The notes under the pieces are model-generated. The model was not told the origin of the DNA. It worked only from the letters and a program-made list of their open reading frames with translations, and did no database searches. A stretch of 46,097 nucleotides of DNA from Lachnospiraceae bacterium (lineage in GTDB: Bacteria; Bacillota; Clostridia; Lachnospirales; Lachnospiraceae): the NCBI GenBank assembly GCA_024403375.1, contig JAKSRZ010000006.1:1-46097 (forward strand), read 5' to 3'. A program made the position numbers and the translations under genes. Shown piece after piece: positions 8,704-17,024 of the stretch. Numbering within the stretch: the first letter of the stretch is position 1; each line of letters starts with the position of its first letter.

Positions 8704-10413
8704 ATGAAAAAGAGATTACTCGCATTAGTAATCGCTGCAACAATGCTGTTTTCTTTAGCAGCTTGCGGTGGCAAGGCAAACAGTGGTGAGACAAATACTC
8801 CCGCTAATTCCAACACTCCCGTAGAGGAGGTTAAGACACCTTCTGATATCGAGAAGCTTACAGACGGCCAGATGGTTGATGGTAAGTTCAAGGAGACAAA
8901 GAAGATTTCTGTTGAGGTTTACGATCGTGACGGAGCTACTCCTGCAAACGATAACGTATGGACAGACTGGATCAAGAAGCAGATGCTTGACAAGTACAAC
9001 GTAGAAGTTACATACGTAGCTGTTCCTCGTTGGACAGAGGTTGACCAGATTAACAACCTTCTTGCAGCACAGTCTGCACCTGATATCTGCTACACATACA
9101 GCTATGCTACAGTACAGACATATGCTGATATGGCAGGTGTTACAGATCTTAATCCTTACCTTACAAAGTATAAGTCACTCCTTCCTGATCTCTGGAACTG
9201 GCTTAAGGATGAGAACATCTACTGTGACCAGGATCCTACAACAGGTACAGTATGGGCTATCGAGGGTAGAAGAAACAACACATACAGAATTAACACATTC
9301 GTTCGTCAGGACTGGCTTGATAAGCTTGGTCTTAAGGCTCCTACAACAACTCAGGAGTTCGAAGATATGCTCGTTGCTTTCAAGAACAACGCAGAAACAC
9401 TTCTTGGCGATGCTAAGGATCAGATGATCCCTCTTATGGTTACTTCCGATGTGGGCTGGACAGCAGCAAACCTCATCGAGTCCTTCATGGATCCTGCTAT
9501 CACAGATAAGGAACTCTATGTAAACGGTTTCGATGACAGAAAGTATACTCAGAACGGAACAAAGGAAGCTGTTAAGCTTCTTAACAAGTGGTACAACAAC
9601 GGCCTTATGTGGAAGGATTTCGCACTTTATCCTTCAGGAGATTCCACAGCAGATGACCTTTGCAAGGCTGGTTATGTAGGCGCATTCATGCACAACTATG
9701 ACTATCCTTTCCGTAACGCAGAGAACTCCTTCAACGCAGTTCTTGCTGCAACATACGGCGAGAATGCAAAGTTCGTAGCTATCAACTGCTTCACAGATAA
9801 GAACGGCAAGTATACAAAGTATTCTTACTCTGCAGCAGGTGACCGTAAGGCATTCTTCCCTGCAACAAACAAGGAGCCTCTTGCTTCCCTTCTTTACCTC
9901 AACTTCATTTCTTCACCTGAAGCTGTTGAATACCTCCAGAAGGGTGTTGAGGGTATTAACCACAAGGTTCTTGAAAGTGGCGCTATTGCAATTTCTGCAG
10001 TAGATGAAGCAAACAAGGCTTACACACAGAACTCCGGTCAGAACATCGACCTTACAATGACATGTAACGGTCTTCGTCTCTCCACAGAGGAACTTACACA
10101 GAAGTCTCTTGCTTACACATATGCTATGGTTGATCCTGCAGATGTTGCTAACGCAATGGTACAGGCCGGTGTAGATGCAGTTGCTCCTAAGAATGTACAG
10201 GTTGGTACAATTCAGGCTGAGTCTGAAGGTACAGACCTTACAGGTAAGAGAGATGCAGGTTTCTGTAACTCAGTTGTATGTTCTCCTGCTGAATTTGATG
10301 CTACATGGGAGCAGCATATGAAGGAGTACATGAAGGCCGGCGGTCAGGCAATTGCCGACGAGCGTAAGGCAGCATGGGAGAAGACATACGGCACAGCTGA
10401 TATGCTTAAGTAA
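8704..10413 (+). CDS. Extracellular sugar-binding lipoprotein of the CUT1 transporter
   Basis: 569 aa. The start at 8704 is set by GAGGAGG and a classical lipoprotein signal (M-K-K-R-L-L...S-L-A-A-C-G-G), with Cys at about residue 20; the frame is open further upstream but has no ribosome site there. The size fits the large LipO/YtcQ-type binding proteins that pair with LplB/YtcP permeases. Codon use is much more uniform than in its neighbours (many ctt, aag and aca codons), a sign of high expression. It is the last gene of the operon, followed by a strong terminator. The ligand is probably an aldouronic acid or xylo-oligosaccharide, inferred from GH115. Confidence 0.9.
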   Translation: MKKRLLALVIAATMLFSLAACGGKANSGETNTPANSNTPVEEVKTPSDIEKLTDGQMVDGKFKETKKISVEVYDRDGATPANDNVWTDWIKKQMLDKYNVEVTYVAVPRWTEVDQINNLLAAQSAPDICYTYSYATVQTYADMAGVTDLNPYLTKYKSLLPDLWNWLKDENIYCDQDPTTGTVWAIEGRRNNTYRINTFVRQDWLDKLGLKAPTTTQEFEDMLVAFKNNAETLLGDAKDQMIPLMVTSDVGWTAANLIESFMDPAITDKELYVNGFDDRKYTQNGTKEAVKLLNKWYNNGLMWKDFALYPSGDSTADDLCKAGYVGAFMHNYDYPFRNAENSFNAVLAATYGENAKFVAINCFTDKNGKYTKYSYSAAGDRKAFFPATNKEPLASLLYLNFISSPEAVEYLQKGVEGINHKVLESGAIAISAVDEANKAYTQNSGQNIDLTMTCNGLRLSTEELTQKSLAYTYAMVDPADVANAMVQAGVDAVAPKNVQVGTIQAESEGTDLTGKRDAGFCNSVVCSPAEFDATWEQHMKEYMKAGGQAIADERKAAWEKTYGTADMLK

Positions 10414-10434
10414 TTAAATAACTATATCTCCTTT

Positions 10435-10468
10435 AGACAGGTTCTGGTTAATCAGAACCTGTCTTTTT
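10435..10468 (+). terminator. Intrinsic terminator after the hemicellulose operon
   Basis: A 12-bp perfect stem (10435-10446 with 10453-10464), a 6-nt loop, then a T tract, 21 nt after the stop of the binding protein. Confidence 0.95.
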
Positions 10469-10471
10469 GTC

Positions 10472-10500
10472 TTGAATTTAACAAGCCATTTTTGTATAAT
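10472..10500 (+). promoter_or_regulatory. Promoter of the zinc-ribbon/TPM/topoisomerase run
   Basis: TTGAAT, 17-nt spacer, consensus TATAAT, 35 nt upstream of the ATG at 10536. It is the only clear promoter seen before the long, tightly packed plus-strand run to 24695. Confidence 0.8.
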
Positions 10501-10535
10501 ATAATTTGGATTTTTATATATGTTATGGAGGATTT

Positions 10536-11618
10536 ATGTCGTCATTGTTGGAATATGAATGCCCTGCCTGTGGTGGTATTCTTGAATTCGATACAGCATC
10601 TAACAAATTAAAGTGTCCATACTGGGGCTCCATCTTTGAGGTGCAGAAAATCAAATAAATTATGCAGGAAAAGCAGAAGAAGGCCGAGGAGGCAACAGAT
10701 GGTCCCATCACCTCCGAAGCCGAGGACTGGGTTGATCCTAATCTGCTTATTTACGTTTGTCAGTCCTGTGGTGGAGAGATTATCGGTGATAAGAATCTTG
10801 GTGCCACATCCTGTCCGTACTGTGGTAACAATGTTGTTATGACGAAGCAGTTTACGGGAGCACTGAAGCCTGATTATATTATTCCCTTCAAGCTTGACAA
10901 AAATGCTGCAAAAGAGGCACTGGCAGCTCATTTCAGAGGAAAAAAACTGTTAAATAAGTCCTTCAGAGACGAGAACCGTCTGGATGAGGTCAAGGGTGTT
11001 TATGTACCCTTCTGGATTTTCAACGTGGATGCTTCCGGAAACGCAAGCTACGATGCGACAAAGGTTCGCAGCTGGAGCGATTCAAAATATCATTATACAG
11101 AGACAAAATATTACAGAATCGAGCGTGCAGGTGTGGCTGACTATGAGGGCATCCCTGCTGACGGTTCCACAAAGATGGCAGATGATCTTATGGATTCTGT
11201 GGAACCTTATAACTATGATGATGCAGTGCCCTTTGAGTCTGCATATCTTGCGGGATTCCTGGCAGACAAGTACGACGTGGAGCCTGAAGAACTCATGCCC
11301 AGAATCAACCCTCGTGTAAAAAATACTATGGCGCAGAACTTCAGAAATACAGTAAGCGGATATGCCACAATAAAGGAAACATCCTGCAACATTCAGGTAA
11401 AGAAGGCAACGACTAAGTATATGTTATTGCCTGTATGGGTACTTACCACAAAGTGGAAGGACAAGGTATACACCTTTGCAATGAACGGCCAGACAGGTAA
11501 GTTTGTGGGCAATCTGCCCCTTGATGGTGCAGCATATGCAAAATGGCTTCTTGCCATAACGGGTATTGGTGGAATTATCGGCGGAACAATATTGTTCCTG
11601 GCCAAATATTTAGGTTAA
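10536..11618 (+). pseudogene. TFIIB-type zinc-ribbon protein, split by an in-frame stop
   Basis: An ATG at 10536 (GGAGG 4 nt upstream) opens a 40-codon segment with an N-terminal zinc ribbon (C-P-A-C-G-G...C-P-Y-W-G-S). It ends at TAA 10656-10658; the same frame continues from 10659 to 11618. Together they make about 360 codons, the usual length of the family. The fourth ribbon ligand, normally Cys, is Trp (TGG). The downstream part, which can restart at ATG 10662 (318 aa), keeps a second ribbon (C-Q-S-C-G-G...C-P-Y-C-G-N), a conserved beta-rich domain and one C-terminal membrane segment. Two lesions in the first ribbon point to decay of the N-terminus, with the rest possibly still translated by reinitiation. 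A sequencing error could explain one change, less easily both. Confidence 0.75.
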
Positions 11619-11631
11619 GGGGAGGCAGAAT

Positions 11632-12546
11632 ATGAAGCATTTAGTAAAAAAAGTTCTGTCGGTTCTCTTACTGACATTGATTCTTGCAGCAGGAATGTCA
11701 GAGACAAAGACCTTTGCATCCGATTCCATTTATCTTTATGATGGTGCAGGTCTGCTGAGCCCCGAGGAGCAGGAGGCACTTAATTCACAGCTTACTGAAA
11801 TAAGCGAAAGACTTGATTTCAATGTTGTGGTTGTTACAACGACTGACCTTGATTATAAGACTCCCATGTCTTATGCAGATGATTTCTATGACGAAGTATA
11901 TGGTCCCAACACAGACGGATGTCTGTTCCTTCGCTACATAGACGGAAGCGACAGAGAGATATGGATCAGCACAAGCGGAATCGGTCTCAAGTGCATATAC
12001 GACGATTATATTGACTTTATCTTTGACGCAGTGGATTCTTACTTTGATACTGAAGAATATTATTATATTTTCAGAGACTATGCATATCTTGTAGACGACA
12101 CAGTAAGCCGATATAAAGAAACAGGAAGCCCTGTTGATATATGGAGTAACAGCGGAAAAACTGAGTACTATGACGAGAATAACGGAAAGTACTTCGTATA
12201 CAACTCAAACGGAAGCAGAGATTATTCCATATCCTATGGTTTTGGAGACTGGGTACTTGCATATTTACGCAGCTGTATATTGCCGCTTATTGTTGCATTC
12301 ATAATCGCCCTTGCCATTACAGGCTCATGGAAAAGAAAGCTTAATTCGGTTCAGAAGGCCAATTCAGCAAAAGCCTATGAAAAGAAGGGCAGCTTTGAAC
12401 TTAGCCGTCAGTCTGACGTATACTTAAGAAGTACCGTTTCCAAGGTGAAGATTGAGTCTTCAAGCAGCAGCTCCGGCGGTCACAGCTCAAGTTCACACCA
12501 CAGCTCCGGCGGCGGTTCTCATGGCGGCGGCGGAAGACACAGATAG
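11632..12546 (+). CDS. TPM domain-containing membrane protein
   Basis: 304 aa. It has a signal sequence (about 1-28), then a TPM domain (about 35-165; Y-D-G-A-G-L-L-S-P-E-E-Q-E-A-L-N, N-V-V-V-V-T-T, D-G-C-L-F-L), a membrane segment (about 207-229), and a cytoplasmic tail ending in a Ser/Gly/His-rich stretch. The TPM domain is thus outside the membrane. TPM proteins are linked to photosystem II repair in plants; in bacteria their role is poorly defined. It follows the zinc-ribbon gene by 13 nt, with GGGGAGG before the start. The pairing of a zinc-ribbon membrane protein with a TPM protein suggests a joint envelope role (inference). Confidence 0.85.
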   Translation: MKHLVKKVLSVLLLTLILAAGMSETKTFASDSIYLYDGAGLLSPEEQEALNSQLTEISERLDFNVVVVTTTDLDYKTPMSYADDFYDEVYGPNTDGCLFLRYIDGSDREIWISTSGIGLKCIYDDYIDFIFDAVDSYFDTEEYYYIFRDYAYLVDDTVSRYKETGSPVDIWSNSGKTEYYDENNGKYFVYNSNGSRDYSISYGFGDWVLAYLRSCILPLIVAFIIALAITGSWKRKLNSVQKANSAKAYEKKGSFELSRQSDVYLRSTVSKVKIESSSSSSGGHSSSSHHSSGGGSHGGGGRHR

Positions 12547-12563
12547 TTTTGAAAGGTGAGTTT

Positions 12564-13124
12564 ATGAAGAAAGAATTCAAACCCGGAAATATGCTTTTTC
12601 CTTTACCGGTTGTAATGGTTTCATGCCGGCGTCCCGGAGAAAAACCTAACCTTATTACATTAGCTTGGGCAGGAACAATTAACAGTGACCCGCCGATGGT
12701 GTCCATTTCGGTACGTAAGGAGAGATATTCCTACGACATTCTTATGGATACAAAAGAATTTGTAATTAACCTCGTTACAAGAGAACTGACTTATGCTACA
12801 GACTGGTGCGGAGTAAAGTCAGGTAAAGACTTTGACAAATTTAAAGAAATGAAGCTGACCACACAGGACTCACTTCATGTTTCCGTACCCGGTATTGCGG
12901 AAAGCCCCGTAAACATTGAATGTAAGGTGACAGAGACAAAAGATCTGGGCTCACACACAATGTTTCTTGCACAGATCGTAGGCGTTCAGGTAGACGACAA
13001 ATATATGGACGAGAAGGGCGTATTCCACCTGAATGATGCGGACCTTACTTCCTACTGCCACGGCTCCTACAGAAGCCTTGGAGACACTTTGGGAACCTTC
13101 GGATACTCTGTAAAGAAAAAATAA
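12564..13124 (+). CDS. Flavin reductase family (FMN-binding split-barrel) protein
   Basis: 186 aa. The start at 12564 is chosen for AGGTGA 6 nt upstream; the frame is open 5 codons earlier from a TTG. Typical features are P-L-P-V-V-M-V-S-C...N-L-I-T-L-A-W-A-G-T-I-N-S-D-P-P-M-V-S-I-S-V (about 10-55), the FMN-binding region of the family, and T-K-E-F-V-I-N-L-V. Members reduce or bind FMN; the exact substrate cannot be read. It lies 17 nt after the TPM gene and is probably co-transcribed. Confidence 0.88.
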   Translation: MKKEFKPGNMLFPLPVVMVSCRRPGEKPNLITLAWAGTINSDPPMVSISVRKERYSYDILMDTKEFVINLVTRELTYATDWCGVKSGKDFDKFKEMKLTTQDSLHVSVPGIAESPVNIECKVTETKDLGSHTMFLAQIVGVQVDDKYMDEKGVFHLNDADLTSYCHGSYRSLGDTLGTFGYSVKKK

Positions 13125-13139
13125 CCCTCGGGGGACAGG

Positions 13140-15017
13140 ATGAAAAAACTTAACGGATTTCTCATATTGATAGGAGCATTAAGCATCGCCGTACTTGCAC
13201 TCGTTATATATTCAACGGGTGTATTTGGCAACCGTGAAAATCCGGAGCCCAGTGCTACACCTACGGCTGAAGTTACAAACCCTCGTGACAAGTACGTGGA
13301 CTATTATGAAGCAGATCCCGACGCAACAAAGGAAATTGCCGTTATTCATGTAATGGAGGATTTTCTTGATTACGAAAACAGTGATCAGATTTATACATAT
13401 GGCTACCAGAAAGCCGTAAGAGAGAAAATCAATGCACTTGTCAGCTCGAAAAGATATACGGAAAACGAGCCCCTTGTTATAAGAAATCCCTTCGGAACCA
13501 ATTCTCAGTCACTGTATGTATACTTTGAGACCGATGAACCTTGTGCGGTTTCTTACAATGTGCATGTGTCTGACCTTGACTCCTACGCAGATGACTTTGG
13601 TGGTAACGTAGTTGCATCAAAAAGGCATGTAAACTATGAAGACGGCTGCGAGGAAGACATTAATACATCACTTGTTCATGAGTTTTCGGTCTGCGGTATT
13701 CAGCCACGAATGGACAACATGATTACCTTCAAGCTTGTAGACCAGTACGGAAGAATAAGAGTTAAGCGTTTTTATTACAACTTTGAACAGGGACTTGTTA
13801 ACGGTGCAGAAGCTGTTCTCAGTAAAAAACGCGAAACCAAAACGATTATTGTGGATGAAAAAACGCTGGAAACCGCAACAGTGAATGCCAGCGAAAAAGA
13901 GCTTACAGACGGTCTCTATTGCATTTTCCGTGAAGAGAACGGATATACTCCATATATGCTCGTTTACGATAATGACGGCTATATGAGAATGGAAGTTCCT
14001 CTGGTGAAATCCGTTGCCAGAGCAACCTATGTAAAAGATGGAGAATTATATCTTTTTGTATCAGATACAAAGTTTGTTAAAATCAACTCCCTTGGTGAAG
14101 TCAAAAAGATATATAAAACGGATGAATTTGTCTTCGGACGTGACTTCTGCGTAGACGATGACGGCAACGTTGTGGTTATTGCAAGTAAGGCCGGCAGCAG
14201 TACAGCAGAGGACGTTGTGTGCATTATTGATTTTGAGAAAGATTCGGTATACCAGCTTTTTGATATGGGAGACTTCCTTCCCGGACTTAAAAAGAAAAAG
14301 AACAGCCGTGACTGGTTGAGGCTTTCTTCCATAGCCTACACCGGTGATCATATGGTTGTTCTGGCGGCAGAAGAAACAAATACTCTCATCAAAATGCGAA
14401 GAATATATAATGGCCCTAAGCTTATGTGGCTTGCGGGAGACAACGAGTACTTTGAGGACCTGCCCTCACTGAAAAGAATGTTTCTTATGAATGAGGGTGA
14501 TTTTGTGTTCCCGTCCAGCCTTACGGAAATGGACTATGAAGAATACGATAAGATTCGAGAGAGCAGAGCATATTATTGGGCTCTGGATCAGAATCTTGAC
14601 TACGAATATGAAAAGAAGGAAGAACCATTCGGATATTATACAAGACTTCTTGCGGATGACGAGGAACGTACATTAAGAAGCATAGACGAAAGAGTGGTAA
14701 TCAATGGACTTACCGCAAAATCCAAGTTTGTTTATGCTGATGATAACAGAATTCTCGTGAGAGGAAATGACAGCAAATTCTGTGAAATGGATTCTGACTT
14801 TAACATAATCTGCACATTTACTTTTACACCGCCGGTAGTGGAAAAGACAATCGATCAGCTGGAATACGAAGAGGATAATCCTCCTCCGGATGATACTGTT
14901 AATTATGTGGGAATTACTAAAATTGACCCCGTTTCATACCTGTTTACGAAAGAGATTATTGTCTACATTGACGGCGAAAAAATAGTTACACCGGGAGAAG
15001 GCAAAAATATTGAGTAA
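13140..15017 (+). CDS. Arylsulfotransferase-like membrane-anchored protein
   Basis: 625 aa. It has one N-terminal membrane anchor (about 6-27). A beta domain follows (about 110-225; I-R-N-P-F-G-T-N...Y-V-Y-F-E-T), resembling the N-terminal domain of bacterial aryl-sulfate sulfotransferases. A propeller-like region follows (about 250-560), with D-W-L-R-L-S-S-I-A-Y near 390 and L-I-K-M-R-R-I-Y-N-G-P-K-L-M-W-L-A-G-D, as in ASST. ASST proteins usually have His where this protein has Arg (DWxHxNS), so activity may be altered or lost. GGGGGACAGG precedes the start. The gene overlaps the topB start by 8 nt. Family call is moderate; function is uncertain. Confidence 0.6.
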   Translation: MKKLNGFLILIGALSIAVLALVIYSTGVFGNRENPEPSATPTAEVTNPRDKYVDYYEADPDATKEIAVIHVMEDFLDYENSDQIYTYGYQKAVREKINALVSSKRYTENEPLVIRNPFGTNSQSLYVYFETDEPCAVSYNVHVSDLDSYADDFGGNVVASKRHVNYEDGCEEDINTSLVHEFSVCGIQPRMDNMITFKLVDQYGRIRVKRFYYNFEQGLVNGAEAVLSKKRETKTIIVDEKTLETATVNASEKELTDGLYCIFREENGYTPYMLVYDNDGYMRMEVPLVKSVARATYVKDGELYLFVSDTKFVKINSLGEVKKIYKTDEFVFGRDFCVDDDGNVVVIASKAGSSTAEDVVCIIDFEKDSVYQLFDMGDFLPGLKKKKNSRDWLRLSSIAYTGDHMVVLAAEETNTLIKMRRIYNGPKLMWLAGDNEYFEDLPSLKRMFLMNEGDFVFPSSLTEMDYEEYDKIRESRAYYWALDQNLDYEYEKKEEPFGYYTRLLADDEERTLRSIDERVVINGLTAKSKFVYADDNRILVRGNDSKFCEMDSDFNIICTFTFTPPVVEKTIDQLEYEEDNPPPDDTVNYVGITKIDPVSYLFTKEIIVYIDGEKIVTPGEGKNIE

Positions 15018-17004
15018 GAATTTATACATAGCGGAAAAGCCCAGTGTTGCAGCTGAATTTGCCAAAGCCCTGCATGAAAACTTTTCTAAAAGAGATGGCT
15101 ACCAGGAGTCCGAAAACAGCGTAATTACATGGTGCTTCGGACATCTTGTCACCATGAGCTACCCGGAAGTTTATGATCCGGCACTGAAAAGATGGACTAT
15201 GGATCCGCTGCCATTTTTACCAAAGGAATACAAATATGAAGTTCCTTCGGATGTGGCGAAACAATTTAATATAGTTAAGGGACTCCTGAACCGCCCTGAC
15301 GTTACATGCATCTACATTTGCACCGACTCGGGACGAGAAGGAGAGTACATATATCGACTGGTAGACCAGGAGGCACACGTTCCTGCGGACAAGGTACGCC
15401 GACGTGTATGGATTGATTCACAGACTGAAGAAGAAGTTTTAAGAGGAATCAGAGAGGCAAAAACCTGGGATGCCTACAAAAATCTTTCCGATGCGGCATA
15501 TTTAAGAGCCAAGGAAGATTATCTGATGGGTATAAACTTTTCCAGAATACTCACGCTTAAGTACGGAAATGCAATTCAGAATTTCCTTAAGGCAGATAAA
15601 CGAGGAGCGATTGCTGTAGGCCGAGTAATGACCTGTGTTCTGGGAATAGTGGTACGTCGTGAAAGGGAAATAAGAGAATTTGTAAAAACTCCGTTTTACA
15701 GAGTAATAGCAACAGCGGAACAAGGCTTTGAAGCAGAATTCAGAGCAGTGGAAGGCAGCAGATATTACAACACTCCTGCACTTTATAAGGAAAACGGCTT
15801 CAAAAAGAAAGAGGATGCCGACGCACTGATTGCATCACTTTCAGGAAAGCCTGCCACAGTATTTTCATTGGAAAAGAAAACGGAGAAGAAAGCAGCACCA
15901 CTGCTTTTCAATCTGGCTGAATTACAGAGCACCTGCTCAAAGGTCTTCAAAATCAGTCCTGATGAAACCTTAAAAATCACGCAGGAACTGTACGAAAAAA
16001 AGCTTGTAACGTATCCAAGAACCGATGCCAGAGTACTTTCAACAGCAGTATCGAAGGAAATATACAAGAACATATCAGGACTGAAGAATTTTCAGCCCTG
16101 CAGCACATTTGCAGAGGAGATACTTGGAAACGGCTCTTACAAGGGGATAGAAAAAACAAAGTACTGTGACGATAAGCAGATTACTGATCACTACGCCATC
16201 ATTCCTACGGGGCAGGTTAATGCCTACACCGGTCTCGGAAGCCTGCAAAAGGGCGTTTATGAGCTTATAGTAAGAAGATTCTTAAGTATCTTTTATCCGC
16301 CTGCAGAATACAAAAAAGTTGCCCTTGTTCTGGAAATTGACGGGGAAAAGTTCTTTGCCAATTTCAAGGTTCTGGACAAAGAGGGGTATCTTAAGGTGGC
16401 CGGCAAAAAGAAAGAAGAACCGGAAGCCAAAAAGGATAAGGACAAAGCTGAAAACCAGGAAGAAATGGAAGTCAGTGCCGATTCTCTTGAAAAGATTAAC
16501 AGCCTGAAAAAGGGTGACACGGTTAATGTTACCAAGATGGAGGTTAAGGAAGGCGAAACAAAGCCACCCAAGAGATACACATCAGGTGACCTGGTTATCA
16601 CTATGGAGCAGGCAGGTAAGTTTATTGAGGATGAGGAACTGAGAGCACAGATTAAAGGTGCCGGAATCGGTACAAGTGCCACTCGTGCAGAAATAATTGC
16701 CAAGCTTGTAAAGAATACGTACATAGCCCTGAATAACAAAACTCAGGTAATAACTCCCACCAAGTTAGGAGAAATGATTTATGAGGTTGTTACGGGCTCC
16801 ATACCGCCCCTGCTCAGGGCTGACCTTACGGCCAGCTGGGAAAAGGGACTGACACAGGTGGCAGAGGGAAGCATTTCCGCTGATGCATATATGGAAAAGC
16901 TGGAAGATTACGTTACAAGAATGACTGTAAAGGTTAAAACATTAAACAATGTTTCAAGAGTGAACGGGGCCTTTGCCGAGGTTCAGAAATATTACCAGAA
17001 ATAA
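15010..17004 (+). CDS. topB: DNA topoisomerase III (type IA)
   Basis: 664 aa. It begins with TTG at 15010 (GGGAGAAGG 8 nt before), inside the end of the previous gene. The Toprim domain is at the N-terminus (I-A-E-K-P-S-V-A...D-S-G-R-E-G-E-Y-I-Y-R at about 105). The catalytic tyrosine is in V-T-Y-P-R-T-D (Tyr about 334). Late motifs include G-I-G-T-S-A-T-R-A-E-I-I. It carries a lysine/glutamate-rich insertion at about 467-495 and lacks C-terminal zinc fingers. Known role: decatenation and relaxation of negatively supercoiled DNA using single-stranded regions. Confidence 0.93.
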   Translation: MSKNLYIAEKPSVAAEFAKALHENFSKRDGYQESENSVITWCFGHLVTMSYPEVYDPALKRWTMDPLPFLPKEYKYEVPSDVAKQFNIVKGLLNRPDVTCIYICTDSGREGEYIYRLVDQEAHVPADKVRRRVWIDSQTEEEVLRGIREAKTWDAYKNLSDAAYLRAKEDYLMGINFSRILTLKYGNAIQNFLKADKRGAIAVGRVMTCVLGIVVRREREIREFVKTPFYRVIATAEQGFEAEFRAVEGSRYYNTPALYKENGFKKKEDADALIASLSGKPATVFSLEKKTEKKAAPLLFNLAELQSTCSKVFKISPDETLKITQELYEKKLVTYPRTDARVLSTAVSKEIYKNISGLKNFQPCSTFAEEILGNGSYKGIEKTKYCDDKQITDHYAIIPTGQVNAYTGLGSLQKGVYELIVRRFLSIFYPPAEYKKVALVLEIDGEKFFANFKVLDKEGYLKVAGKKKEEPEAKKDKDKAENQEEMEVSADSLEKINSLKKGDTVNVTKMEVKEGETKPPKRYTSGDLVITMEQAGKFIEDEELRAQIKGAGIGTSATRAEIIAKLVKNTYIALNNKTQVITPTKLGEMIYEVVTGSIPPLLRADLTASWEKGLTQVAEGSISADAYMEKLEDYVTRMTVKVKTLNNVSRVNGAFAEVQKYYQK

Positions 17005-17024
17005 TCGATTTCACGGAGGAAGTC

